Source of the DNA: Helicobacter sp. | GTDB taxonomy: Bacteria > Campylobacterota > Campylobacteria > Campylobacterales > Helicobacteraceae | Assembly: GCA_022766795.1 (NCBI GenBank) | Contig: JALEPE010000096.1 | Span: forward strand, 1 to 15,053 | Direction of reading: 5' to 3' | DNA length: 15,053 nucleotides | Part shown: positions 1-7,398 of the stretch, in pieces | How the letters are laid out: every line of letters begins with the position of its first letter | Position numbering within the stretch: the stretch's first letter is position 1 | Translations under genes and position numbers: made by a program | The notes under the pieces: model-generated | What the model was told of the DNA's origin: nothing | The model's input: the letters and a program-made list of their open reading frames with translations, nothing else | Databases searched by the model: none

Positions 1-17
1 TTTTTAAAGGATTGTAG

Positions 18-1412
18 ATGCAAAAGACTTTTGAGGAACTTTACCAAGCGTTAGATAAAATTATAGATGTGCGCACGTTGTTGCCCGATGTTGTGCGCGT
101 ACTTGTTACGCATAAAGATATGGTTCTTGCTTGGTTAGAATCCCAAGAGTTTAAAGAAAAATACATAAATCACCCTTATCCACCTCTACTAAATCCAGCA
201 ACGATTAATTATGATGGTATTCCAGCGGAATTTGCTTGGGAGCTAAATTTACCCTTGCCGCCTTATTTTGATTTTTTACTTGTGAGAAGTCACGGGGCAG
301 GCGGGAACGGATTCCATAATTTTTTAGGACGTTGTGGTTGTTTGGACTTTTATTATGGGGGTATTGAAGATGCTAGGGCAACCTATGTCTCTATTTATCA
401 GCAGATTTTAAAGAATGCCTTAAATAAAAATTCTAAATCAAAATATACATATTTACACATTGAAGACTATGTCTTGCGTGGGGATTATAAAAAATATTTT
501 GCCCTTGTGCCTAAGAAACCCGCTATCAATCTTGTACGTGATCCCATTAGTATATTAAAGCATTATTTAGGAGCGAAACGTCCTACGGGGGCGGGGCGGG
601 GGATTTTTAGCCTAACTTGCGAGCCTCGCTCTGTAATAGACGCTAGGACTGGCTATGGATTTGTAAGGGAGCAGACTTCTACGCCAACATTAGATGAGAT
701 TCCATTTTGGATAAACTATCTCCCGCTTTGTTACCACGATACACAGCTAATTTCCGCGCTTATCAATGTAGATTCTATAACCTATGTGGATATGCAAGAA
801 ATCTTAGGCGATGTAGCATTTGATACGATGTGTGCGTTAGCACAGAAATTTAATTTGATAATGCCAAAGGAGAGTGAGCGGGAGTTTTATGCACGCAGGG
901 TTGCAGACTTTGGTTTGGGATTCCCTTTTAAACTCTATGCGCACCCTAGCGATATAGAAAAACTTCAAAATGGCTTTACCAATGATTATAGCAGCTGTCA
1001 ATTACAAGGTGGAATCCCGCTTACAATCACCACTTGCTACCAAATAGAGGAGGGACAAACAGATATTACTGCTGCATTCTTTAAAGAGAGTATTTCTCCG
1101 CTTGTTATCACTGCTACCGCACAAGAATGTCGGAATTTATTGCAGAATCCGCAATTAGCGCAAGTTTGTAGTGCGTATTTGAAGGCTTTTGTGCAGGCTG
1201 TGTTTGCAAAGAAAGACGCAGAAATTGCAAAACGTCTAAAAGAAGAAGCGGTGCTAGAATATTTCAAACAAAAGCCATTTTTTAGAGAAAAATTTAAAAA
1301 GATTTTAGAATCGCATTTAGCGCATTTACAACAGCATCGCCCTGATATTATTAAGGGTTGGAAATACTATACGCAGTTTTTAGAAATATGTAAAGAGAAT
1401 AGCAAAAAGTGA
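18..1412 (+). CDS. DUF2972-like protein with sulfotransferase-like motifs
   Basis: A 464-residue protein with no signal peptide or clear membrane segment, so probably cytoplasmic. I recognise it as resembling the DUF2972 family, which is often present as paralogues in Helicobacter and Campylobacter; its function is not established. Two motifs stand out. RSHGAGGNGFHNFL (residues 90-103) resembles the 5'-phosphosulfate loop of PAPS-dependent sulfotransferases. LVRDPISILKHYLG (172-185) resembles the 3'-phosphate-binding RxP...S element. Their order and roughly 80-residue spacing fit that fold, so a transferase acting on surface glycans or another carbohydrate is a reasonable inference, not a demonstrated role. 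The C-terminal 60 residues are rich in Lys and Glu and look helical. The ATG is preceded by AAAGG 7 bases upstream. A G-rich stretch at 586-602 lies inside the gene. The next 291 bases hold only repeats, so it may be a single-gene insertion; its upstream partner is outside the window. Confidence 0.75.
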   Translation: MQKTFEELYQALDKIIDVRTLLPDVVRVLVTHKDMVLAWLESQEFKEKYINHPYPPLLNPATINYDGIPAEFAWELNLPLPPYFDFLLVRSHGAGGNGFHNFLGRCGCLDFYYGGIEDARATYVSIYQQILKNALNKNSKSKYTYLHIEDYVLRGDYKKYFALVPKKPAINLVRDPISILKHYLGAKRPTGAGRGIFSLTCEPRSVIDARTGYGFVREQTSTPTLDEIPFWINYLPLCYHDTQLISALINVDSITYVDMQEILGDVAFDTMCALAQKFNLIMPKESEREFYARRVADFGLGFPFKLYAHPSDIEKLQNGFTNDYSSCQLQGGIPLTITTCYQIEEGQTDITAAFFKESISPLVITATAQECRNLLQNPQLAQVCSAYLKAFVQAVFAKKDAEIAKRLKEEAVLEYFKQKPFFREKFKKILESHLAHLQQHRPDIIKGWKYYTQFLEICKENSKK

Positions 1413-1470
1413 TTGAATGGAATCTTTCAAGAAGTGCAGTATTATGGATTGTCTTTAGGTTTCTTTCTCT

Positions 1471-1508
1471 GTCATTGCGAGAATGCGTAGCATTCGTGGC
1501 AATCTATA
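1471..1508 (+). repeat. REP-like palindromic element, copy 1
   Basis: An imperfect palindrome. Outer arms ATTGCGA and CGTGGCAAT enclose a perfect inner stem, GAATGC and GCATTC, around a 3-base loop. The outer arms recur in two further copies within 200 bases while the inner stem differs in sequence. It lies in the gene-free stretch between the DUF2972-like gene and mutY, which are convergent, so it could also act as a transcript-end hairpin. Confidence 0.8.
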
Positions 1509-1560
1509 ATGTGAAATTTCACCGAAGTGTTTGTAATGGAATCTTTAAGTTATGCTAGAT

Positions 1561-1606
1561 TATAGATTGCTTCGTCTCTCACTGCGTTCATTCCTCGCAA
1601 TGACGG
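1561..1606 (-). repeat. REP-like palindromic element, copy 2 (inverted)
   Basis: Same family as copies 1 and 3, in the opposite orientation: it begins with ATAGATTGC and ends with CTCGCAATGACGG. Read on the minus strand it gives the TCATTGCGAG...GCAATCTAT frame seen in copy 1. The interior is longer and its pairing is less perfect than in the other two copies. Confidence 0.75.
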
Positions 1607-1628
1607 GAAACCAAAGCGTCTGCCACTG

Positions 1629-1670
1629 CGTCATTGCGAGAAAATTTGAAAAATTTTCGTGGCAATCCAC
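1629..1670 (+). repeat. REP-like palindromic element, copy 3
   Basis: Outer arms match copy 1 (TCATTGCGAG and CGTGGCAATC). The inner stem is GAAAATTT paired with AAATTTTC around a 3-base loop, a perfect 8-bp stem of different sequence from copy 1. Of the 291 bases between the flanking genes, these three elements occupy nearly half; I see no further gene in that stretch. Confidence 0.8.
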
Positions 1671-1703
1671 AACCTTGCAAAATTAGATTTAACAATGAAA
1701 TCC

Positions 1704-2684
1704 TTAAAAGATTCCTTTTGTTTGGAGAAATTTTAGAACCTTTAGCGCAAGGGAGCTTAATGGAATTTGCGATAAGGAATCACGCGCAAATAATGTAAAG
1801 GCTTGTGTGGGCGGGTTTGGTGAGACATACAAATACACATCTAAATTAAATTGTGTGTAAGAATGCTTCAAGATTCCAATATAATGGGTATTTGCGATAG
1901 AATCTTGTGCGAGTTGAGGGAAATTATACATTCCAAAATAAAGTGATTCTGTGCTTTTGCAAAGTGCAATTTTAGAATCTTTCATATAAATGGCAAGAAA
2001 TAAGGGCTTTTTGATATTTTTTGTTGGTTTTTTAGATGTGAATGTGTGCCAGTTTTCCTTGCCTTTGCAAAAAGGATTTAAAGGGCAAATGGCGCACTTT
2101 GGAGATTTTGTCGTGCAGATTAGCGCACCTAAATCTAGTAAGGCTTGGTTATGGCTAAAAGGATCTTTTGTATTTAAAATATCTTGCGCGCTTTTACTTA
2201 AGAGACTTTGCGTGGGATTATTGAGTGCAAATAGGCGCGTTAAAATGCGTTTGATATTCGCATCTACAAAGCTAACAGGCATATCATAGCCAAAGCAGGC
2301 AATCGCCCCTGCGCTATATGCACCAATTCCGGGAAGTTTGCGTAAAAGTGTCGGTTCTCTTGGAATCTCACTGCTTTGTTGTGTGCAGAGTCTTGCAAGT
2401 TTATGTAAATTTCTAGCGCGCGTGTAATAGCCTAGTCCCTGCCACGCGCGTAAAACCTCTGATTCTGTGGCATTGCTTAAGAGTTCTAGGGTAGGAAATT
2501 TTTGCAAAAAAGGATAAAAATATCGCTCTTGCACGACTTTGACCTGTGTTTGTTGTAGCATCATTTCGCTAATTAGCACGCGGTAGGCGCGGTGGGGAGC
2601 ATTTCTATCGCGCCAAGGGAGAGAGTGGCGTCCATTGTCTGCATACCAACAGAGGATTGCGCTATGCAAGGAATTAATACGCAT
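1704..2684 (-). CDS. mutY: A/G-specific adenine DNA glycosylase MutY
   Basis: Removes adenine mispaired with 8-oxoguanine or G in base-excision repair; soluble and DNA-binding. The HhH-GPD glycosylase domain covers roughly residues 1-210. The catalytic Glu is E40 in LISEMMLQQTQV. The helix-hairpin-helix is LPGIGAYSAG (117-126), followed by catalytic Asp141 in SFVDANIKRIL. A [4Fe-4S] loop with C-x6-C-x2-C-x5-C spacing uses Cys 190, 197, 200 and 206. The remaining ~115 residues form the smaller C-terminal (Nudix-like) 8-oxoG recognition domain. Length 326 is close to H. pylori MutY. Its ATG overlaps the stop of the upstream monooxygenase gene (TAATG, one shared base) and I see no independent Shine-Dalgarno sequence, so translation is probably coupled and the two genes form an operon. 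Confidence 0.95.
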   Translation of the reverse strand: MRINSLHSAILCWYADNGRHSLPWRDRNAPHRAYRVLISEMMLQQTQVKVVQERYFYPFLQKFPTLELLSNATESEVLRAWQGLGYYTRARNLHKLARLCTQQSSEIPREPTLLRKLPGIGAYSAGAIACFGYDMPVSFVDANIKRILTRLFALNNPTQSLLSKSAQDILNTKDPFSHNQALLDLGALICTTKSPKCAICPLNPFCKGKENWHTFTSKKPTKNIKKPLFLAIYMKDSKIALCKSTESLYFGMYNFPQLAQDSIANTHYIGILKHSYTQFNLDVYLYVSPNPPTQAFTLFARDSLSQIPLSSLALKVLKFLQTKGIF

Positions 2685-3685
2685 TAAAGATGTGGAATCA
2701 CAAATTCTTTATAGAGTTTTAAAATATTTTTGGAATCCTCTATTTTAGAGGAAAGTAGCTTTAAGGAGAGTGTTGTAAAAGGCACTTGTTTTCTAAGTTC
2801 TAAAATCTGCTCCAAGCAATCTTGTGGGGTTCCTATAATTGCATTGTTTAAGATTTTATTTTTACTAAAAAATTCGGCTCTAAACTCTTCGTAGTCTGTT
2901 GTTTTGATAATGGCTTCAAAGGTTGGATTTGCTTCATTGGCGCGGAGCATACATTGTGAGAAAATATCCGCACCAATTTCTGCTTTTTCTTTTGCCTTCA
3001 CAGGATCTTCGTCAATATAAATTGCGCGCGTTAATACAAACTCAAAAGATTTTGTTGCACCATTTTGCAAGAATAAATCATAAATTTCTTTTGCTCTTTT
3101 TACACTAAGCGAAAATGAGCCTAAAAAATCATAGCCCTTTTGTGCGGCAATGTTTAATGTTGCATCATCTACACTCGCGATAAAAAATGGAATCAAGCCT
3201 TTAGGATGTGGGCGAATAGAAATGTGATTAATATCAAAGAATTCCCCCTCGTAGCGCATTTGGTCTTTAAAAAGTAAATCGTGAATGATTGTTGCGCTTT
3301 CTAGCATAATTTTGCGATTATTATCGGGATTATTTCCCATTGCAATATCAAAAATTGGAAATGCACCGCGTGCAAAACCAAACAGAAAGCGTCCCTCACC
3401 GAGTAAATCTAGGGTTGCAATCTCTTCAGCAAGTTTAATAGGATGATAATGTGGGAGCAAAATTGCAGCACTACCGATTTTAATATGTTTTGTGCGTGCT
3501 AGTGCGTAGCTCATTAATGCAATGGGTGCTGGGCAGAGTGTGAAGCTGTTAAAATGGTGTTCGCCAATCCACGCTTCATCAAACCCTAAAGAATCTGCAT
3601 ATACAATAAGTTCCATTGCATCACGCACCGCCGTTGTTTCATTGTTGTGCCAGTTTTCTACAAGTTCAAAGATTCCACTTTTCAT
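2684..3685 (-). CDS. luciferase-like (LLM class) flavin-dependent monooxygenase
   Basis: A single-domain TIM-barrel oxidoreductase of the bacterial luciferase-like family, about 333 residues, which use reduced FMN and oxygen on an unknown substrate. Family hallmarks are ADSLGFDEAWIGEHHF near the N-terminus, then KIGSAAILLPHYHP and LLGEGRFLFGFARGAFP. There is no sign of a lux cluster, so bioluminescence is not implied. Start choice: reading can be extended to a TTG at 3689-3691, but AAGGA (minus strand, 3692-3696) abuts that codon and sits 6 bases before the ATG at 3683-3685. I therefore use the ATG. The gene is first in a two-gene minus-strand operon with mutY. The physiological role and substrate cannot be read from the sequence. 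Confidence 0.88.
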   Translation of the reverse strand: MKSGIFELVENWHNNETTAVRDAMELIVYADSLGFDEAWIGEHHFNSFTLCPAPIALMSYALARTKHIKIGSAAILLPHYHPIKLAEEIATLDLLGEGRFLFGFARGAFPIFDIAMGNNPDNNRKIMLESATIIHDLLFKDQMRYEGEFFDINHISIRPHPKGLIPFFIASVDDATLNIAAQKGYDFLGSFSLSVKRAKEIYDLFLQNGATKSFEFVLTRAIYIDEDPVKAKEKAEIGADIFSQCMLRANEANPTFEAIIKTTDYEEFRAEFFSKNKILNNAIIGTPQDCLEQILELRKQVPFTTLSLKLLSSKIEDSKNILKLYKEFVIPHL

Positions 3686-3774
3686 TGCCAATCCTTAAAT
3701 GTCTTTAATGTGTTCATATCAATAAACATAACGCAATTTTGCTAATTTTGTTTTACCGCTTGTTTAAATTGTGG

Positions 3775-3780
3775 ATTATA
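3775..3780 (-). promoter_or_regulatory. candidate -10 element for the monooxygenase-mutY operon
   Basis: On the minus strand the hexamer reads TATAAT, about 90 bases before the monooxygenase ATG. No good -35 hexamer is visible, which is usual for Helicobacter sigma-80 promoters. It lies in the divergent region, 25 bases from the -10 of the opposite operon. Confidence 0.45.
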
Positions 3781-3801
3781 TGCTTTAATTGCTTAAAAAG
3801 C

Positions 3802-3810
3802 TGATAAAAT
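3802..3810 (+). promoter_or_regulatory. candidate extended -10 promoter for magIII
   Basis: TGATAAAAT matches an extended -10 (TG-N-TAtAAT type). It lies 25 bases before the magIII ATG at 3836 and predicts a very short leader. The leader carries a G6 run (3826-3831) at the Shine-Dalgarno position. Confidence 0.5.
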
Positions 3811-3835
3811 GCTATGCAATTTTTAGGGGGGTTCA

Positions 3836-4513
3836 ATGGAAATTGTTAATAGTTTTGACTTACTTAAATTTTTAAAAGAAAAAGACTTATTGTTGCCTTT
3901 GGATTGGGATTGTGTGGAATTTGATGAATGGAATCCTAAATATTGGTGGTGGCCCAATGCTTTGAGTTTTGAAGTTGTTGTTGGTGCGCTTTTAGTGCAA
4001 AATACACGTTTTGAGCAGGTGGAGTGTGCATTAGCGATTCTAAGAGAAAAAGGGATTTTACATGTAGAATCCCTTGCGCAAATGCCTTTAGAATCTTTGC
4101 AAGATTCCATTAAAAATGTCGGATTCTTTCGTCAAAAAGCTAAACGTTTGCAGAAGTTATGTCAAAATATTTTGCAGGATTTTAAAGATTATGCGACATT
4201 TAGTGTGCAGGTAGATAAAAAGTGGCTTTTAAGCCAAAAAGGAATCGGGCTAGAAAGTTGCGATGCTATTTTAAACTATGCGCTAGGGCGTGAAGTAATG
4301 GTAGCAGATCATTACACTTATCGCATATTAAGAAACTTTGGCTTTGCACTGGAATCTTATAAGGATTTACAAGAGTGGTTAAGTGGGGGGATTGTGGAAA
4401 ATTACGATAAAGTTTGTGCGCTATATGGTTTTAAGATTCCGCTAAATTTGCTGTTTGCAAGGTTGCACGGAAAAATTGTAGAATACGCAAAAATTACACG
4501 CATTAAAGGATAA
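3836..4513 (+). CDS. magIII: 3-methyladenine DNA glycosylase MagIII (EndoIII superfamily)
   Basis: Excises 3-methyladenine and so protects against alkylation damage. It is 225 residues long and closely resembles H. pylori HP0602/MagIII, with YWWWPNALSFE (37-46), GALLVQNTRFEQV (50-62), the helix-hairpin-helix LLSQKGIGLES (131-141) and the catalytic-Asp segment EVMVADHYTY (Asp158). A lysine in ARLHGKIVE (Lys213) near the C-terminus matches the position of the modified lysine described for the family. There is no C-terminal four-Cys iron-sulfur loop, which separates it from Nth and MutY. Translation starts 4 bases after a G6-containing Shine-Dalgarno sequence. It is followed after 2 bases by the peptidase gene, so the two are co-transcribed. 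Confidence 0.9.
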   Translation: MEIVNSFDLLKFLKEKDLLLPLDWDCVEFDEWNPKYWWWPNALSFEVVVGALLVQNTRFEQVECALAILREKGILHVESLAQMPLESLQDSIKNVGFFRQKAKRLQKLCQNILQDFKDYATFSVQVDKKWLLSQKGIGLESCDAILNYALGREVMVADHYTYRILRNFGFALESYKDLQEWLSGGIVENYDKVCALYGFKIPLNLLFARLHGKIVEYAKITRIKG

Positions 4514-4515
4514 AA

Positions 4516-5868
4516 ATGCAAGAGTATCCATTAGAATCTTTAGAAGTATTTTTTGAAATTTGCAAGATTCCACACGCGAGTTTCAAAACGGAGTTATTAA
4601 AAGAGTGGATTAAGAGGGAGGCTAAGAAGTGTGGCGCGCTTGTGAGTTGCGATAATGCAGGGAATATCCATTGTGTAAAAGGCACGCCAAATCTGTGTTT
4701 GCAAGGGCATTATGATATGGTATATGTCTCTAAAAATGCGGAATTTAGCGTGATTCCAAAGTGGGTTGAGAAAGAGGGGAAAACTTATCTGTGTGCTAAA
4801 GATTCTAGTCTTGGGGCGGATAATGGAATCGCGGTAGCAAGTATGTTGGTTGCGCTTAAAGCTTGCAAGAATATTGAGTGTTTATTTACCAATGATGAGG
4901 AAGTAGGAATGATTGGCGCAAATCATATTGCGCTTAATTTGCAAGCACCTTTTATGCTAAATTGCGATAGTGAGGATATTGATGAGGTGGTGTGTGGGTG
5001 TGCGGGTGGATATGATTTAGAATGCAAAATGAGTTGCGCAGCATTCCCTTTACCTAAAGATTGTGTGTTTTTTAGTCTGCAAACACAAGGCTTTATGGGT
5101 GGGCATAGCGGGATTGAGATTCATAAAAATATCCCCAATGCTATTTTGGTTTTAGCGAAAATTGTGGAATCGCTCGTGCAAGCAGGAGCGTTTGTAATAC
5201 AATTTAACGGAGGTGAAAAACGCAATGCAATCCCTGTTAGCGCAAAATGTGAAATCGCGATTCCAAAGCTTGCATTAAAAGCGTGTGAAGAGATTTTGGA
5301 GAATGCAAAATTACATTGTGTTGTTACGAAAAGTGGCGTAAAAGATTCTATGTATTTTGATGTTTTGCCTCTACTACAGGTGGTGTTTAGTTTGGAAAAT
5401 GGTGTGATTGTTAGCGAAAATGCAATGCCAATTTTATCAAGCAATTTAGGAATCTTACGCCAAGAGATGCAAGGAAATCGTGTGGTAATGTGTTGTATTG
5501 CAATGGGGCGCGGGAATAGGGAATCACTAATGCGAGAACATTTAAATAAGGAGAGGGCAAAGCTAGAGGGACTTGGGGCTGTGGTGGAAGTGATAGATTT
5601 TTACGCGCCTTGGGAGAGGGAGGAAAATCTACTTGTGGAAAAAGTGTTTGAGATTTATAAAAAACACCGCAAGAATCCGCATTTAAAGAGCATTCACGCA
5701 GGATTAGAATGCGGAATCTTAAAGCAAAAATATCCCAATATTGGCTTTGTTTCGATTGGTCCTACAATCTTGCACCCGCATTCCGTGCGTGAATGCTTGG
5801 ATATGGAAAGTTTAGTCAGCTTTGATAAAATCTTAAAAGAAATCTTAACGCAATTTGACGCATTTTAG
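4516..5868 (+). CDS. pepD: M20 family Xaa-His dipeptidase (aminoacyl-histidine dipeptidase, PepD-like)
   Basis: A cytoplasmic di-zinc metallopeptidase that cleaves dipeptides, by family typically Xaa-His such as carnosine. It has 450 residues, slightly shorter than E. coli PepD. Metal-site motifs appear in order: QGHYDMVYV (first His and Asp), SSLGADNGIAVAS (bridging Asp), FTNDEEVGMIGA (catalytic Glu pair), NCDSED (Asp) and ILHPHSVRECLDMESL (C-terminal His). The segment GFMGGHSG in the middle is the dimerisation-lid signature. AAGGA lies 5 bases before the ATG, and only 2 bases separate it from the magIII stop. Substrate preference is inferred from family resemblance; metal-binding residues look intact. 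Confidence 0.88.
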   Translation: MQEYPLESLEVFFEICKIPHASFKTELLKEWIKREAKKCGALVSCDNAGNIHCVKGTPNLCLQGHYDMVYVSKNAEFSVIPKWVEKEGKTYLCAKDSSLGADNGIAVASMLVALKACKNIECLFTNDEEVGMIGANHIALNLQAPFMLNCDSEDIDEVVCGCAGGYDLECKMSCAAFPLPKDCVFFSLQTQGFMGGHSGIEIHKNIPNAILVLAKIVESLVQAGAFVIQFNGGEKRNAIPVSAKCEIAIPKLALKACEEILENAKLHCVVTKSGVKDSMYFDVLPLLQVVFSLENGVIVSENAMPILSSNLGILRQEMQGNRVVMCCIAMGRGNRESLMREHLNKERAKLEGLGAVVEVIDFYAPWEREENLLVEKVFEIYKKHRKNPHLKSIHAGLECGILKQKYPNIGFVSIGPTILHPHSVRECLDMESLVSFDKILKEILTQFDAF

Positions 5869-5887
5869 AAAAATGCAAAAGAGATTC

Positions 5888-5896
5888 TGATACAAT
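5888..5896 (+). promoter_or_regulatory. candidate extended -10 promoter for the surA-like gene
   Basis: TGATACAAT fits an extended -10, located 28 bases before the ATG at 5925 in the 56-base gap after pepD. It suggests the SurA-like gene has its own promoter instead of relying on read-through. Confidence 0.45.
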
Positions 5897-5924
5897 AACG
5901 CACAAAATTTAAACAGGAAATGTG

Positions 5925-6785
5925 ATGATAAAAAAATGTAAAATTGTAATTTTAAGTTTGGCTTTAAGCATTGCACTAGGTGGTGTATCCATCGCGGCAC
6001 CTTCTTTGGTAAATGGTGTTGCATTTTTTGTTAATGGTGAGCCTGTTACATTAATGGAAGTCTATCGCTTACAGCAAAGAGAGAAACTCCCGCAAGATGC
6101 AGTAGTGGATCGTTTAATTAATGAGCGTTTGCACGAGAATGAAATCAAAAAGCGTAGAATTTCTGTCAATGAAATAGAGATTGATGATGAAATTGCAAGA
6201 ATTGCAAAGCAAAATAAAACAACTCCTGATGCGGTAAAAAAGTATGTTGAGAGCAATAAGGGAAGTTGGAATCTTTATAGAGAGGATATTAAAAAAGAAT
6301 TGTTAAAACGCAAACTTTACCAAAGCATCACGCAAGAAAGCTTAAGAATGGTTGATGAGCGAGAGTTACGAGAATATTACAATGCAAATCAGCGCGAATT
6401 TTTGTTGCCACAAAGTATTGATGTTGTGAAATTTTACAGCAAGGATAATGTAGCGTTAGAGAAGTTGATTCAAAGTGGTGGAAAGACAATCTTATCGGGC
6501 GTAAAGCAGGAAAATGAAGTATTGCAAACGGCTGCTTTAAATCCTCAAGTGGCTTTAACATTTGTGCAGGGTAAAGTCGGGGGATTCACGCCGATTTTTC
6601 CTATTGAAAATGATTATGTAACATTCTTGATTAAGGCAAAAAATAATCCTGTATTGCTTCCTTATGAGAGCGCAAAAAATATTGCAATGCAAAAAATTAT
6701 GCAGCATAAAGAAAATTATGTGATTTATGAGTATTTTGAAAAATTGCGTTCCAATGCAAAAGTTAATATTGTGCGCTTAAATTAA
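5925..6785 (+). CDS. SurA-like periplasmic chaperone / peptidyl-prolyl isomerase
   Basis: A secreted protein of 286 residues with a Sec signal peptide: MIKKCK, a hydrophobic core to about residue 20, and likely cleavage after VSIAA (residue 25). The mature protein starts with the SurA N-terminal pattern (VNGVAFFVNGEPVTLMEV, then RLINERLHENEIKKR), a helical chaperone domain to about residue 155. A single, divergent parvulin-like segment follows, then a helical C-terminus. The layout resembles the C. jejuni SurA-like protein Cj1289, so a role in folding outer-membrane proteins is likely; whether the isomerase site is active cannot be told. Start: a GTG at 5922 is in frame, but AGGA at 5915-5918 is 6 bases from the ATG at 5925 and only 3 from the GTG, so I use the ATG. 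Its stop overlaps the Shine-Dalgarno of the next gene. Confidence 0.85.
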   Translation: MIKKCKIVILSLALSIALGGVSIAAPSLVNGVAFFVNGEPVTLMEVYRLQQREKLPQDAVVDRLINERLHENEIKKRRISVNEIEIDDEIARIAKQNKTTPDAVKKYVESNKGSWNLYREDIKKELLKRKLYQSITQESLRMVDERELREYYNANQREFLLPQSIDVVKFYSKDNVALEKLIQSGGKTILSGVKQENEVLQTAALNPQVALTFVQGKVGGFTPIFPIENDYVTFLIKAKNNPVLLPYESAKNIAMQKIMQHKENYVIYEYFEKLRSNAKVNIVRLN

Positions 6786-6795
6786 GGAGAAAATA

Positions 6796-7323
6796 ATGCC
6801 ATTAATTTTGAAATCTGTTGTGTTGTTTAGCTTGGCAGCAGGATTGATTGCAGGTTGTGCGAAGGAAAAAGATGCGTATAATATAATTCCAAATAATCCA
6901 CAATCAGCAACGTGCTATGCTATGGATACAAAAACTGCGAAAAACTGCGATGATACGGATTATAATACGATTTTAGAATCCATCAATGAGTGGAGAATTA
7001 GTGCGTATAATTATAAACATATCTCAACACCATTAAAAAGTAGTGAGGATAGTTCTTATAAAATCCGTTTTTCAAAAGGCGCAGTGAATGGTAGCTTAGG
7101 GTGCAATAATTTTTTTGGGGGTTATAGCATTAAAAATGGAATCTTAACTATTGGTAATGCTGGAATGACACGTAAAATGTGTGATCCAAAAACAATGGAG
7201 AATGAAGCAATTTTAACCAAGCATTTTTTAAATGCAGAAACCAAGATTCTAATGCTAAAAGATAATGAGCAAGTGGGTAAAATTTTCTTAGTGGGCAAGG
7301 ATTTTTATTTGGTGTTAGACTAA
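6796..7323 (+). CDS. META-domain lipoprotein (HslJ-like)
   Basis: A 175-residue predicted lipoprotein. The signal peptide ends in the lipobox LIAGC with the acylated Cys at residue 21. The mature part carries a META domain, recognisable from GCNNFFGGYS and TRKMCDPKTMENEAILTKHF, the family's conserved GCN and M-C-M-E patterns. It is probably anchored in the envelope. META/HslJ proteins are linked to stress or antibiotic tolerance in other bacteria, but a specific role here is unknown. The pair of Cys residues in GCN and KMC could form a disulfide. AAGGAG (6784-6789) overlaps the stop codon of the SurA-like gene, so the two are co-translated, fitting a shared envelope role. A T7-G5 run at 7109-7120 lies in the GCNNFFGG codons. 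Confidence 0.87.
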   Translation: MPLILKSVVLFSLAAGLIAGCAKEKDAYNIIPNNPQSATCYAMDTKTAKNCDDTDYNTILESINEWRISAYNYKHISTPLKSSEDSSYKIRFSKGAVNGSLGCNNFFGGYSIKNGILTIGNAGMTRKMCDPKTMENEAILTKHFLNAETKILMLKDNEQVGKIFLVGKDFYLVLD

Positions 7324-7398
7324 GCACCAAGACTTTAAAGAAAAATTTATCAAAGTTAGAATAGGCTTAAGGCTTAGATTTACAGACAAAGGTTATAA

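Noticed and set aside
1037..1267. Antisense open frame inside the DUF2972-like gene; similar ones lie inside mutY, pepD, the surA-like gene, porA and porB
   Set aside because: They lie opposite well-supported genes and show no recognisable domain.
1471..1670. CRISPR array
   Set aside because: Only three copies, in mixed orientation, with unequal spacing and variable interiors; they are palindromic elements and no cas genes are nearby.
3686..3691. TTG start two codons upstream in the monooxygenase gene
   Set aside because: AAGGA abuts this codon with no spacing but sits 6 bases before the ATG.
5922..5924. GTG start for the SurA-like protein
   Set aside because: Only 3 bases from the AGGA; the ATG immediately after has normal spacing.
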